Translations under genes and position numbers: made by a program
NCBI GenBank assembly: GCA_963691715.1
Contig: OY829281.1
Location: forward strand, 434,001 to 498,000
Direction: 5' to 3'
Source of the DNA: HXMU1420-13 sp963691715
GTDB taxonomy: Bacteria > Bacteroidota > Rhodothermia > Balneolales > Balneolaceae
Length of the DNA stretch: 64,000 nt
The notes under the pieces: model-generated
What the model saw: only the letters and a program-made list of their open reading frames with translations
What the model was told of the DNA's origin: nothing
Databases searched by the model: none
In this document: in pieces, positions 52,243 through 61,412 of the stretch
Layout: the number at the start of each line of letters is the position of its first letter
Position numbering within the stretch: position 1 is the stretch's first letter

Positions 52243-53169
52243 ATGGCAACAAAAAAGGTTTTAGGAAGAGGACTAGGTGCATTTTTTCCAGAATATGAAA
52301 GTGATGACAATAAGGTAGAAAAAGGAAAACCTTTAGCACAAAAAGCTGAAGTAAAGAATACTACAATTGATCCAGTACAAAGAGTAAATGTAGTTTTAAA
52401 TGTTCCGGTTGATCATATTCGAGCAAATCCAAGTCAACCACGCAAAGATTTTAATGAAGAACGCTTAGAGGAATTATCTAACTCCATTAAAACGCATGGT
52501 TTAATTCAGCCTATCACTGTAAGATATATTGGGGAAAAACGATTTGAATTAATTTCTGGTGAAAGAAGACTTCGAGCGACTAAGATTGCAAATATTCCTG
52601 AAATACCTGCATACGTACGTGAAGCAGATGATGAACAATCGATGGCTTTTGCTTTGATTGAAAATATTCAACGAGAAGATTTGAATCCTTTAGAAGTCGC
52701 ATTGGCGTACAAAAGACTTGTTGATGAATTTGAGTACACTCAAGCTGAAGTTGCAAATCGCGTAGGTAAAAATCGAACAACCATCACCAATATGATGCGT
52801 TTGTTACATTTACCAGATTTTATTCAAGCAGCACTAGTAAATAATGAAATAACTATTGGGCATGCCAGAGCTTTAATAACCATTGAAGATTTGAATTCAC
52901 AAGAAACCCTACTAAATAAAATTATAAGAGAGAACTGGACGGTTAGACAGGTAGAAGATTCAGTACGTGATTTACTTTCCCCAAAAACAAAGAAATCAAC
53001 TAAAAAGAAAATTACGGATCCTTTCTATAACGAAATATCTGATCGATTAAGACGTACTTTTAGCACAAAAGTACAGTTAAAACCCAAAGCTAAAGGTGGT
53101 GAAATTAGTATTGAATATTACTCTAAAGAAGACCTTGAACGAATTCTTGCAATTTTTGACTCAATCTAA
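52243..53169 (+). CDS. parB: Chromosome partitioning protein ParB/Spo0J
   Basis: parS-binding CTPase of about 308 residues; ATG 52243 is chosen over the adjacent GTG 52240. Order: ATKKVLGRGLGAFFPE, a typical ParB N-terminal ParA-contact peptide; the CTP-binding N-domain with IRANPSQPRKDFNEERLEEL (about 62-81) and ELISGERRLRATKIA; the helix-turn-helix parS-binding region (YTQAEVANRVGKNRTTITNMMRLL); and a short C-terminal dimer domain. No parS-like palindrome was found nearby. It overlaps the next gene's probable start. Confidence 0.95.
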   Translation: MATKKVLGRGLGAFFPEYESDDNKVEKGKPLAQKAEVKNTTIDPVQRVNVVLNVPVDHIRANPSQPRKDFNEERLEELSNSIKTHGLIQPITVRYIGEKRFELISGERRLRATKIANIPEIPAYVREADDEQSMAFALIENIQREDLNPLEVALAYKRLVDEFEYTQAEVANRVGKNRTTITNMMRLLHLPDFIQAALVNNEITIGHARALITIEDLNSQETLLNKIIRENWTVRQVEDSVRDLLSPKTKKSTKKKITDPFYNEISDRLRRTFSTKVQLKPKAKGGEISIEYYSKEDLERILAIFDSI

Positions 53170-53767
53170 TGTTCTTATTTTTTTAATTTTTTTATTTCTA
53201 CAGTCCGAGGTTGCTGCACAGATTCACGACCTAGGCACAACTAATTTTGTTCTAAGCTACTCTATTAAAGAAGAAATAAAAAAGGATTCTTATCCAGACC
53301 CAAAGGCTGTCATGAGAAAATCTATGCTTGTACCAGGTTGGGGACAAGTTGCTAACAAGCAAGCTTGGAAAATTCCTATTGTTTACGGATTAATAGGAGG
53401 TTTAACATATTATAGCATCACCTTGACAAAAGATTACCATGATTATAGGGCAGCTTATTATAACCTAACATCTGAAATCGATGATTTAAAATTTGGTGCA
53501 ACTCCCACATATTTAGCTGATGCAACCTCCGGAAATTTACTCGATCAACGTAACTTTTTAAGGAATAGGAGAGATTTCATTTATGTAACGATTGCTCTTG
53601 CATATATTTTAAATTTTATTGATGCCTATGTGTTTGCACATCTTCGTCCTTTTGATGTGTCAGATGATTTGTCCCTAGAAAGTAGCATGGAACCTTCTAC
53701 CACCGAGTTACCTTACATGGGGAGCATACCAACGGTTTCTTTAAAAATTGCGCTCATCACTAGATAA
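53156..53767 (+). CDS. DUF5683-family membrane protein
   Basis: About 203 residues from TTG 53156, which lies inside the end of parB; TTG 53147 is also possible. The start is chosen because it gives a clean signal peptide (NVLIFLIFLFLQSEVAAQ). The domain core MRKSMLVPGWGQVANKQAWKIPIVYG (about 50-75; read MRKSMLVPGWGQ plus VANKQAWKIPIVYG) is the DUF5683 signature seen downstream of parB in many Bacteroidota. Two or three transmembrane helices follow (YGLIGGLTYYSI, FIYVTIALAYILNFIDAYVF). Function unknown; coupling to parB suggests co-expression only. Confidence 0.85.
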   Translation: MTQSNVLIFLIFLFLQSEVAAQIHDLGTTNFVLSYSIKEEIKKDSYPDPKAVMRKSMLVPGWGQVANKQAWKIPIVYGLIGGLTYYSITLTKDYHDYRAAYYNLTSEIDDLKFGATPTYLADATSGNLLDQRNFLRNRRDFIYVTIALAYILNFIDAYVFAHLRPFDVSDDLSLESSMEPSTTELPYMGSIPTVSLKIALITR

Positions 53768-54115
53768 ATTGATTTTACTTTTGATGGCTATGAACAATTT
53801 AGAGCCAACTATAGGTATTGGATGAATTTGTTAAAGGGTTGATAGGATATCCATTATAGGACTATGAAAATCTATTTTTGTATTAATACATATTTACTAA
53901 AGCCATTTCTCTATTTTGAAGGAAATAATATGCTTCATCCTTTTAACATAAATCGATGTAAAAACTAAACCGAACTTCAATGTTTGATTTAAAAATTTTA
54001 GTAAACCAATAATGATCACAATAAAATAAAAATAAGATTGGTTTTAGACTTTAAAAGAAGTGATTTTTTTTTAACTTCTTCACTTGTCTGATTTTCAATC
54101 CAATAATAATATCAC
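53768..54115. other. 348-base gene-free region before the TPR gene
   Basis: AT-rich. It holds a loose inverted repeat, AAACCAAT (54003-54010) with ATTGGTTT (54037-54044), and a T9 tract near 54064 between AAGAAG and CTTCTT. No convincing gene, RNA gene or strong terminator is seen; it likely contains the promoter of the downstream TPR gene. Confidence 0.45.
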
Positions 54116-55120
54116 ATGAAGGTAATTAAGAGAATACTATTAACATCAATGATTGCTATAGCAAGTGTATCTGTTTATGCCCAAGGAGGTGAAGCTGATG
54201 CAATCAATGCTTACAACGAAGCACTTGGATTCGCACAAAATAAAGATTTTCAAGCTGCCATCGATAAATTTCAGGAAGCTATTGAATTAGCCGAAGCTGT
54301 AGGAAATACTGATATCATATCTCGTTCAACAACACAAATTCCTCAACTATATTTTCAAAAAGCTGCCACAGCTTATAACGCATTTAGAAGTACACCCAAC
54401 ATTATCAATTTAGAAAATGCCATTTCTGAATTTACCAATGCACAAGCAATGGGAGAAGAATTTGATGATACTAATATAATGAATAGATCTAGAGGTGTAC
54501 TTGCACAGTTAAATTTTCAAAAAGGTTCATTGCTTTTAAAATCTGAAGATTTTGAAGGTGCAGATGCTGCTCTTGACGAAGCCATAAAAATTAATGCAAA
54601 CTATGCAAAAGCATATTATCAGAAAGGGTTAGTAGCGAAAAATATTAATAGCGAAGACCTAGAAACCATGCTTTATTGGTTTGATCAAGCGATAATGGTT
54701 GGTGAGCAAGTGAATGATCAAGAAGTTGTGCGAATGTCTAACAGTAAAGCACATGCTGAATTGCTTTTCAATGGAGCTAAGTCTATTGAACAAAATCAAT
54801 TCACAAAAGCAATCGAACTACTCGAGAATTCTCTGAATTATAACAGTGAATCTGCAGATTCATATTACAGGTTATCCGAAGTATCTAATAAAAGATCGAA
54901 TTATAGTGGAGCAATAGAATTTGGTAATTCAGCATTAGAGTATGAACAAGGTGGGAGTACTGATAAAGCGAAAATTTATTTTGAGATAGGTTTTGCTCAC
55001 CAATTGCTTGGAAATAAAGCTGAAGCTTGCGCAGCATTTAACAACGCATCTTTTGGTTCTTTTAAGGCACCTTCTGAGCATAAGATGGAATTTGAATTAA
55101 AGTGTGAGAGTACCAAATAA
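54116..55120 (+). CDS. Exported TPR-repeat protein
   Basis: 334 residues with a signal peptide (about 1-22, ending SVYAQ). Tandem tetratricopeptide repeats fill the rest (AINAYNEALGFAQNKDFQAAIDKFQEAIELAE; FEGADAALDEAIKINANYAKAYYQKGLVA; FTKAIELLENSLNYNSESADSYYRLSEV; each quoted in part: DFQAAIDKFQEAIELA, ALDEAIKINANYAKAYYQKG, AIELLENSLNYNSESADSYY). It is probably a periplasmic scaffold. It stands alone with a long upstream region and its own terminator. No link to the rotor/usher locus beyond fold type. Confidence 0.85.
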   Translation: MKVIKRILLTSMIAIASVSVYAQGGEADAINAYNEALGFAQNKDFQAAIDKFQEAIELAEAVGNTDIISRSTTQIPQLYFQKAATAYNAFRSTPNIINLENAISEFTNAQAMGEEFDDTNIMNRSRGVLAQLNFQKGSLLLKSEDFEGADAALDEAIKINANYAKAYYQKGLVAKNINSEDLETMLYWFDQAIMVGEQVNDQEVVRMSNSKAHAELLFNGAKSIEQNQFTKAIELLENSLNYNSESADSYYRLSEVSNKRSNYSGAIEFGNSALEYEQGGSTDKAKIYFEIGFAHQLLGNKAEACAAFNNASFGSFKAPSEHKMEFELKCESTK

Positions 55121-55142
55121 AAATTCTATTTTTTGAAATTTT

Positions 55143-55176
55143 AAGCCTCATAATTAAAAATTGTGGGGCTTTTTTT
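55143..55176 (+). terminator. Rho-independent terminator after the TPR gene
   Basis: The stem AAGCCTCA (55143-55150) pairs with TGGGGCTT (55164-55171) with one G-U pair, and is followed by T6-7. It lies 22 bases after the stop codon. Confidence 0.85.
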
Positions 55177-55265
55177 ATATATCTAGTTTTCCACATTCAT
55201 TTAATGTGATAGGAACATTCCATATCTTTAAAGAAGCTAAACTAACTATCAACAATTAATCTCTC

Positions 55266-57257
55266 ATGGCTAACCAACCAATCGATAAACTTTGCGCTGA
55301 TACAATACGTACTCTTTCAATAGATGCAGTTCAAAAAGCAAATTCTGGTCACCCTGGAATGCCAATGGGAATGGCTGATGTAGCTTTTGTATTGTGGACA
55401 AAATTTTTAAAACATAATCCATCAAACCCTGATTGGGCAGATAGAGATCGCTTTATATTGTCAGCTGGTCATGGTTCTATATTAATTTATAGTCTTCTTC
55501 ATTTAACAGGTTATGAAGTAAGTTTGGACGATATTAAACAATTTCGACAATTGCATAGTAACACTGCAGGTCATCCCGAATTTGGTGTTACACCTGGCGT
55601 TGAAATGACTACAGGGCCTCTTGGTCAAGGTTTTGCAACAGGGATAGGAATGGCTATGGCCGAAAAATTTTTGGCTTCAACGTTTAATAAACCTGAGTAT
55701 GAATTAATCAATCATTATACGTATGCCATTGTTAGTGATGGCGATTTAATGGAAGGCATTTCACATGAGGCAGCTTCACTTGCAGGTCATTTGAAATTGA
55801 ATAAACTAATTTATCTTTACGACGCAAATTCAATATCTATAGATGGATCAACAGATTTAGCTTTTACAGAAAATGTTGCAAATAGATTTGAAGCCTATGA
55901 TTGGGATGTTCAGGAAATAGACGGCCATGATCATTCGCAGATATCAAATGCCATTCAAATTGCCCAAAATTCAGAGCTACCTTCAATCATAATTTGTAGA
56001 ACTAAAATAGGGTTTGGAAGTCCAAATAAAGAGGGAAAAGCAAGCTCACATGGATCTCCTCTAGGTGAGGAAGAAATAAAAGCTACTAAAGATGGATATG
56101 GTTGGGATTCAGAAAAACATTTTTTTATTCCAGATGAGGCATTACATGAATTTAGAAAACAAGTTAAGAAAGGTAATCAAGTTGAAGAGTCGTGGAATTC
56201 ACTTTTCGAATCCTATGCGATCAAATTTAATGATGATGCAGTAGAACTTGTGCGATGGCTAAGTCGGGACTTGCCAGATAATTTAGAACAACTTCTACCA
56301 GTATTTGAAGCTGATGAAAAAGGAATGGCAACAAGAGCTACATCTGGTAAAGTATTGAATGCTCTAAAAGATGCAATTCCAAATATGCTTGGAGGATCGG
56401 CAGATCTAGAAGGAAGTGTTAAAACAAATCTGACAAATAAAGGAGTATTCAACGCATTAAACTATGCAGGTAGAAATACTCATTATGGAGTTCGTGAACA
56501 CGCTATGGCTGCAGCTATGAATGGGATGGCTCTCCACGACGGAGTAATACCTTTTGGCGGTACATTTTTTGTATTTACCGATTACTGCAGACCGGCAATA
56601 CGATTAGCAGCATTAATGAAAGTTCCATCGATTTTTGTGATGACCCATGATAGTATTGGATTAGGAGAAGATGGGCCTACACATCAACCTATTGAGCATT
56701 TAGCAAGTTTACGTGCGATGCCTAATGTATTAGTTCTAAGACCTGGTGATGCTAACGAAGTATCTTATGCATGGAAGTTAGCGCTTGAAAATGAAAACGG
56801 ACCAACTGTATTGGTTTTAACTAGACAAAATATTCCAATCCAAGAGCGTAATACTAACAATCCTGCAAGGTTAACTGAAAAAGGTGGATATATTTTAATA
56901 GATTCTGAAAAAGAAACACCTGATGCGATTTTAATTGGTACTGGATCAGAACTTCATCTTGCAGTTGATGCTCAAAAAGTACTTAAAGATAAGGGTATAG
57001 AAGTTAGAGTTGTTAGTTTGCCAAGTTGGGAGCTATTCTCAATGCAATCGGAAGAATATCAAAGCTCAGTTTTACCAGATACTGTTACAAATAGAGTTGC
57101 AATCGAAGCCGGTTCTACATTTGGGTGGGAGCGTTATGTTGGTCATCAAGGCTTAATAATTGGTATTGATACGTTTGGTGAGTCAGCACCTTATCAGGAG
57201 TTATATGAGCACTTCGGGATTACTGTTGAAAAAATTGTAAAGGCTGTATTAAGGTAG
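55266..57257 (+). CDS. tkt: Transketolase
   Basis: ThDP enzyme of the pentose phosphate pathway that transfers two-carbon units between sugar phosphates. The 663-residue protein has SGHPGMPMGMADVAFVLW (about 27-44), GPLGQGFATGIGMAMAEK, the ThDP motif VSDGDLMEGISHEAASLAGH (about 156-175), and the pyrimidine-binding domain with REHAMAAAMNGMALH (about 409-423). HDSIGLGEDGPTHQP follows. All fit bacterial Tkt at standard length. It has its own leader after a terminator. Its stop is only 2 bases from the stop of the convergent phosphatase gene. Confidence 0.96.
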   Translation: MANQPIDKLCADTIRTLSIDAVQKANSGHPGMPMGMADVAFVLWTKFLKHNPSNPDWADRDRFILSAGHGSILIYSLLHLTGYEVSLDDIKQFRQLHSNTAGHPEFGVTPGVEMTTGPLGQGFATGIGMAMAEKFLASTFNKPEYELINHYTYAIVSDGDLMEGISHEAASLAGHLKLNKLIYLYDANSISIDGSTDLAFTENVANRFEAYDWDVQEIDGHDHSQISNAIQIAQNSELPSIIICRTKIGFGSPNKEGKASSHGSPLGEEEIKATKDGYGWDSEKHFFIPDEALHEFRKQVKKGNQVEESWNSLFESYAIKFNDDAVELVRWLSRDLPDNLEQLLPVFEADEKGMATRATSGKVLNALKDAIPNMLGGSADLEGSVKTNLTNKGVFNALNYAGRNTHYGVREHAMAAAMNGMALHDGVIPFGGTFFVFTDYCRPAIRLAALMKVPSIFVMTHDSIGLGEDGPTHQPIEHLASLRAMPNVLVLRPGDANEVSYAWKLALENENGPTVLVLTRQNIPIQERNTNNPARLTEKGGYILIDSEKETPDAILIGTGSELHLAVDAQKVLKDKGIEVRVVSLPSWELFSMQSEEYQSSVLPDTVTNRVAIEAGSTFGWERYVGHQGLIIGIDTFGESAPYQELYEHFGITVEKIVKAVLR

Positions 57258-57259
57258 AT

Positions 57260-58438
57260 CTACTTGCTTGTTTTAGTAGTTATTTGTTTTAATGGAGCAC
57301 GTTCTGGCCTGTGAATACAAGTAAATGTTACATCATCTGCGGGGGGGACAGGGCCTATAAAGGCCTCGAGAGAAGATTGTATTTTATTTATTACAGTTTT
57401 TGCGTGTAATGATCCATAGATTTCCATCAAAGATTCAATACGTTCCTCACCATATTCTTCTCCTCGTTCATTTCTTGATTCATTTAATCCATCGGTATAA
57501 AGTAAAACAGAATCACCAGCTTTAAAGTGAAAGCGTTTTACCTCCAAATGTTGTTCTAACATGTTGGTAGAAGTCATTCCCAAAGCAAAACCATTTGCTT
57601 TAAGATTGAATGTGGCGTCTCTTTCGCGGCTGTAATAAATAGGAATATTATGACCTGCTCTAACATATTCAAACTCTTCTTTGTCTATGGGAAAATAAGC
57701 CACACAACCAGTTACAAAGGTTTTATCTTTTCTATTACTTTTAACGAAATCATTAAGTTGTAAGAATAAATCTTTTGGTGATGGATGTTCTTTGTGAACC
57801 AATAAATTCACTAATGCTTGCATACGAACCATATATAATGCAGCTGATAAACCTTTACCACTTACATCAGCAATGACAACATAGGTACCTTTTTCAGTAT
57901 CAATTACATCTAAATAATCTCCACCTACTTCTTTTGCAGTATGCGCGAAGGAATATACTTCCAAATTTTCCTTATTGAGAGAAGTTCCAGGTAATAAACT
58001 CAACTGAATGTCTCTGGCTAAATCAATTTCTTTCTGAACATCAGATTTTTCCAATAACTCAACCAATAACAGTAAAAACATTGATACAAAAGAAAATGGT
58101 AAAAGTATTTCTGAGAATGGGATAAGAGCACTTATCCCAAACATACTAGAAACAACACTCACAAAGGCACTGACACTTCCTAATCCAAAAGCAAGTCTTC
58201 GTGTTGGATTTAACCTTTGAGTTAGATCAGAAAAAAGCCGCATAAATTTGATATGGCCAGGGAGTTGCATTCCCTGTTGTCGTTCTATGTCTTCTACAGC
58301 TTCTTTGTAGAGTAACTTAAGGCGGTCTGTATCTGCATTTAATTCTTTAGAAATACGATCTCGGTTCATACCCGATACATATTCCTGATAGAATTTTTTT
58401 GTCCCAAAACCTTCCTGTGCTTCGTTTTTTAAACTCAA
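57260..58438 (-). CDS. Membrane PP2C-type (SpoIIE/RsbU) serine phosphatase
   Basis: 392 residues. The N-terminal cytoplasmic helical region of about 85 residues precedes two transmembrane helices (about 84-130, FGLGSVSAFVSVVSSMFG and ILLPFSFVSMFLLLLV). A SpoIIE phosphatase domain follows (about 138-375) with ARDIQLSLLPG, VGGDYLDVI and DVSGKGLSAALYM (metal-binding Asp). LYTDGLNESRNERGEEYGEERI and PPADDVTFTCI come later. Such enzymes typically dephosphorylate anti-anti-sigma factors. No partner gene is adjacent. The start is TTG at 58438, divergent from polA with 90 bases between. Confidence 0.9.
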   Translation of the reverse strand: MSLKNEAQEGFGTKKFYQEYVSGMNRDRISKELNADTDRLKLLYKEAVEDIERQQGMQLPGHIKFMRLFSDLTQRLNPTRRLAFGLGSVSAFVSVVSSMFGISALIPFSEILLPFSFVSMFLLLLVELLEKSDVQKEIDLARDIQLSLLPGTSLNKENLEVYSFAHTAKEVGGDYLDVIDTEKGTYVVIADVSGKGLSAALYMVRMQALVNLLVHKEHPSPKDLFLQLNDFVKSNRKDKTFVTGCVAYFPIDKEEFEYVRAGHNIPIYYSRERDATFNLKANGFALGMTSTNMLEQHLEVKRFHFKAGDSVLLYTDGLNESRNERGEEYGEERIESLMEIYGSLHAKTVINKIQSSLEAFIGPVPPADDVTFTCIHRPERAPLKQITTKTSK

Positions 58439-58528
58439 GTTAATTTCTTTGGTTAAGTTGCCGCGCCGTGTTCGTAATTAACGGCAAAAAGTTTAGCTTT
58501 CCATATAATAATTAGAAAATAAGAATTC

Positions 58529-61282
58529 ATGTCAAAGAAGTTACTTTTTTTATTAGATGGAATGGCATTAGCATATAGAGCTCATTTTGCATTCATAAAT
58601 GCTAATTTAAAAAACAGTAAAGGAATCTCAACCGGCCCAATTTTAGGTTTTGCCAATACTTTAGAAAAGATGTTGGCTGAGGAAAAACCGACACATATTG
58701 CTGTAGTATGGGATACACACGCACCTACATTTCGGCATGAGGCTGATTCTTTATATAAAGCACAACGCCCTCCTCAACCAGAGGAATTACGTGTAGGGAT
58801 TCCATTTATAAAGGATATGGTAAAAGCATGGGGAATTAAAAATATTGAAAAGGATGGTTTCGAAGCAGATGACATCATTGGGACGATTGCAACACAAACT
58901 GATGCAAAAGACGTAGATGTGATGCTTGTAACCCCAGATAAAGATTTTATGCAATTGGTACATAATCATATTAAAATGATGAAACCAAATAATAAAACTG
59001 GTGGATTTGATATTATTAATAGAGATGCTGTGATGGATTATTTTGGGGTATTTCCAGAGCAAGTAATTGATGTTCTAGCCATATTAGGAGATACCGTCGA
59101 TAATATTCCTGGTATTCCGGGGATTGGTAAAAAAGGAGCTCCAAAATTGATTGGAACTTATGGCTCGCTTGAGGAAACTATAGCTAATGCTGGATCAATA
59201 ACCGCTAAACGGCAACGCGAATCCTTAATTGAGTTTGGGGAACAAGCTATGCATGCAAAGTTTATGGTTACCATAAAGACAGATGTTCCAGATACGATTA
59301 ATTGGGAAAAATTAGCGTGGAATTTTGATGATAACAAAAGACTAGGTTTGTTTTTTAAGGACATGGAATTCAGGACGCTAACCAAAAAATATTTAGCAGA
59401 TGAAGGACCTGTAGCTGAAAATTCGGGGGATCAAGTAGATTTATTTGGTACAATTTCAGAACCTGTTGAGTTTAAAAAAATGGATCCTTCCAACAGTAAC
59501 TACGAGCTTGTTAATTCGATCGAAAGGGTGAAAGAAGTAGTAAATGAATACATTGAATCTGAAATTTTATGTTTTGACACCGAGACTGACTCTCCAAATC
59601 CCATTAATGCTGGGTTAGTAGGATTTTCGTTTTCTATTGAGCACGGTAAAGCTATATACATCCCTGTTAATATGGATGGCGGAATAGATGTCAATGAAGT
59701 GTGTGATATTTTGAAACCATTGTTTGAAAATAAAAAAAGCACAAAAATTGCTCATAACTTTAAATTTGATTACACCATGTTAAAAAGACATGGTATAGAA
59801 ATTAAAGGAAAGCACTTTGATACAATGATTGCGGCTTACTTAGTGGATGCTAATCAAAAAATAAAAATGGATGAATTAGCTAAGAAATATCTTGAGTATG
59901 AGCCAGTTCCAATAACCGATTTAATTGGGAAAGGAAAGTCTCAACTATCGATGGCAGATCTAAGTCCCAATGACGTATATAACTATGCGTGTGAAGATGC
60001 TGATATCACCCTGCAATTATATCATATTTTAAATAATATGATGGCCAAAGATGAATTAGTTATCGTTGCAGAAACCTGTGATTTTCCGTTGATGGAAGTA
60101 CTGGGAGATATTGAATATCAAGGGGTATTGTTAGATGCTGAGATGTTGAATGGATTATCTATAGAGCTGGAAAAAGATCTTCACGGGTTACAAGAACAAA
60201 TTTTTGAAAAAGTTGGAGAAGAATTCAATATAAATTCTCCAGCACAATTAGGGGTAATTTTGTTCGAAAAGCTAGGATTACCAGCGGGTAAAAAAACGAA
60301 GACAGGTAAATGGTCTACCAATGAAGCTGAACTTACCAGGTTAGCAGTAAAGCATGAAGTACCTAAATTAATACTAGATTTCCGTCAGCTTTCGAAATTA
60401 AAATCTACTTATATAGATGCATTACCTTCTATGGTAAATCCCCAAACAAGAAGAATTCATACGGATTTTAATCAAAGCGTGGCTGCTACTGGTAGACTTG
60501 CTTCATCAAACCCGAATTTGCAAAATATACCTATACGAACTAAACGAGGTAGAGAAACTCGAAAAGCTTTTATTGCAGAAAAAGGGTTTAAAATTATGTC
60601 TGCCGATTATTCTCAGGTAGAACTTCGTGTAATTGCGCATATAGCAAAAGATGAAGCAATGATAGAAGCGTTCAAGAATGGTGAAGACATACACGCAAGA
60701 ACTGCAAAAGAGATCTTTCATTTAGATTCATTAGCAGAAGTAACTTCAGATCATCGTAGAAAAGCTAAAGAAGTAAATTTTGGAATCCCATATGGATTGA
60801 GTGCCTATGGACTAGCTCAAAATTTAGGAATTGAAAATGCAGAGGGTAAAAAAATGATTGAAGAATATTTCAATCGATTTCCTAACATACAAACCTATAT
60901 TTCTGAGACTCAAGCATTCGCGAAAGAAAACGGTTATGTAAAGACGTTACTTGGTAGAAGGCGCTACATTCCTGATATTACATCCAGTAATTGGAGTAGG
61001 CGCGGATTTGCAGAACGAGTAGCCATTAATATGCCTATTCAAGGTACTGCTGCAGATGTGATTAAGCTTGCAATGATTAAAATTCATAAATGGCTTACGT
61101 CAAATAAAAAACTAAGTCGTATGCTTTTACAGGTTCATGATGAATTAATTTTTGAGGTCCACGAAAGTGAAATGGATGAAGTACCTAAAAAAATAATTGA
61201 ACTTATGGAAGATGCATTTCCTATGGATGTGCCATTAAAAGTTGAATCAGGGATTGGAGAAAATTGGTTGGAAGCACATTAA
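58529..61282 (+). CDS. polA: DNA polymerase I
   Basis: 917 residues with all three Pol I activities apparently intact. The 5'-3' exonuclease (about 1-290) has LLDGMALAYRAHFAF, FEADDIIGT, VTPDKDFMQL and the helix-hairpin-helix IPGIPGIGKKGA. The 3'-5' exonuclease (about 345-510) has DTETDSP (about 350), AHNFKFDYTML and YACEDADITLQLY. The polymerase domain (about 530-917) has DYSQVELRVIAHIA (about 692), the O-helix RRKAKEVNFGIPYG and QVHDELIFEV (about 868). Retention of the proofreading acids sets it apart from Pol I lineages that lost them. It is transcribed alone. Confidence 0.97.
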   Translation: MSKKLLFLLDGMALAYRAHFAFINANLKNSKGISTGPILGFANTLEKMLAEEKPTHIAVVWDTHAPTFRHEADSLYKAQRPPQPEELRVGIPFIKDMVKAWGIKNIEKDGFEADDIIGTIATQTDAKDVDVMLVTPDKDFMQLVHNHIKMMKPNNKTGGFDIINRDAVMDYFGVFPEQVIDVLAILGDTVDNIPGIPGIGKKGAPKLIGTYGSLEETIANAGSITAKRQRESLIEFGEQAMHAKFMVTIKTDVPDTINWEKLAWNFDDNKRLGLFFKDMEFRTLTKKYLADEGPVAENSGDQVDLFGTISEPVEFKKMDPSNSNYELVNSIERVKEVVNEYIESEILCFDTETDSPNPINAGLVGFSFSIEHGKAIYIPVNMDGGIDVNEVCDILKPLFENKKSTKIAHNFKFDYTMLKRHGIEIKGKHFDTMIAAYLVDANQKIKMDELAKKYLEYEPVPITDLIGKGKSQLSMADLSPNDVYNYACEDADITLQLYHILNNMMAKDELVIVAETCDFPLMEVLGDIEYQGVLLDAEMLNGLSIELEKDLHGLQEQIFEKVGEEFNINSPAQLGVILFEKLGLPAGKKTKTGKWSTNEAELTRLAVKHEVPKLILDFRQLSKLKSTYIDALPSMVNPQTRRIHTDFNQSVAATGRLASSNPNLQNIPIRTKRGRETRKAFIAEKGFKIMSADYSQVELRVIAHIAKDEAMIEAFKNGEDIHARTAKEIFHLDSLAEVTSDHRRKAKEVNFGIPYGLSAYGLAQNLGIENAEGKKMIEEYFNRFPNIQTYISETQAFAKENGYVKTLLGRRRYIPDITSSNWSRRGFAERVAINMPIQGTAADVIKLAMIKIHKWLTSNKKLSRMLLQVHDELIFEVHESEMDEVPKKIIELMEDAFPMDVPLKVESGIGENWLEAH

Positions 61283-61412
61283 TTTATAGTTGACTTTGAA
61301 TATCCTCGTAGATTATATGGCAAGCTTTTAAGCAAGAATTTATGAATACTGATAGTAATTTATTTACGGTGAGTTGAGGGAATGAGAAGAGTGCTCTTAC
61401 TGTTGATCTGAA

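Noticed and set aside
51304..53767. parS centromere site near parAB
   Set aside because: No sequence close to TGTTTCACGTGAAACA was found in or around these genes.
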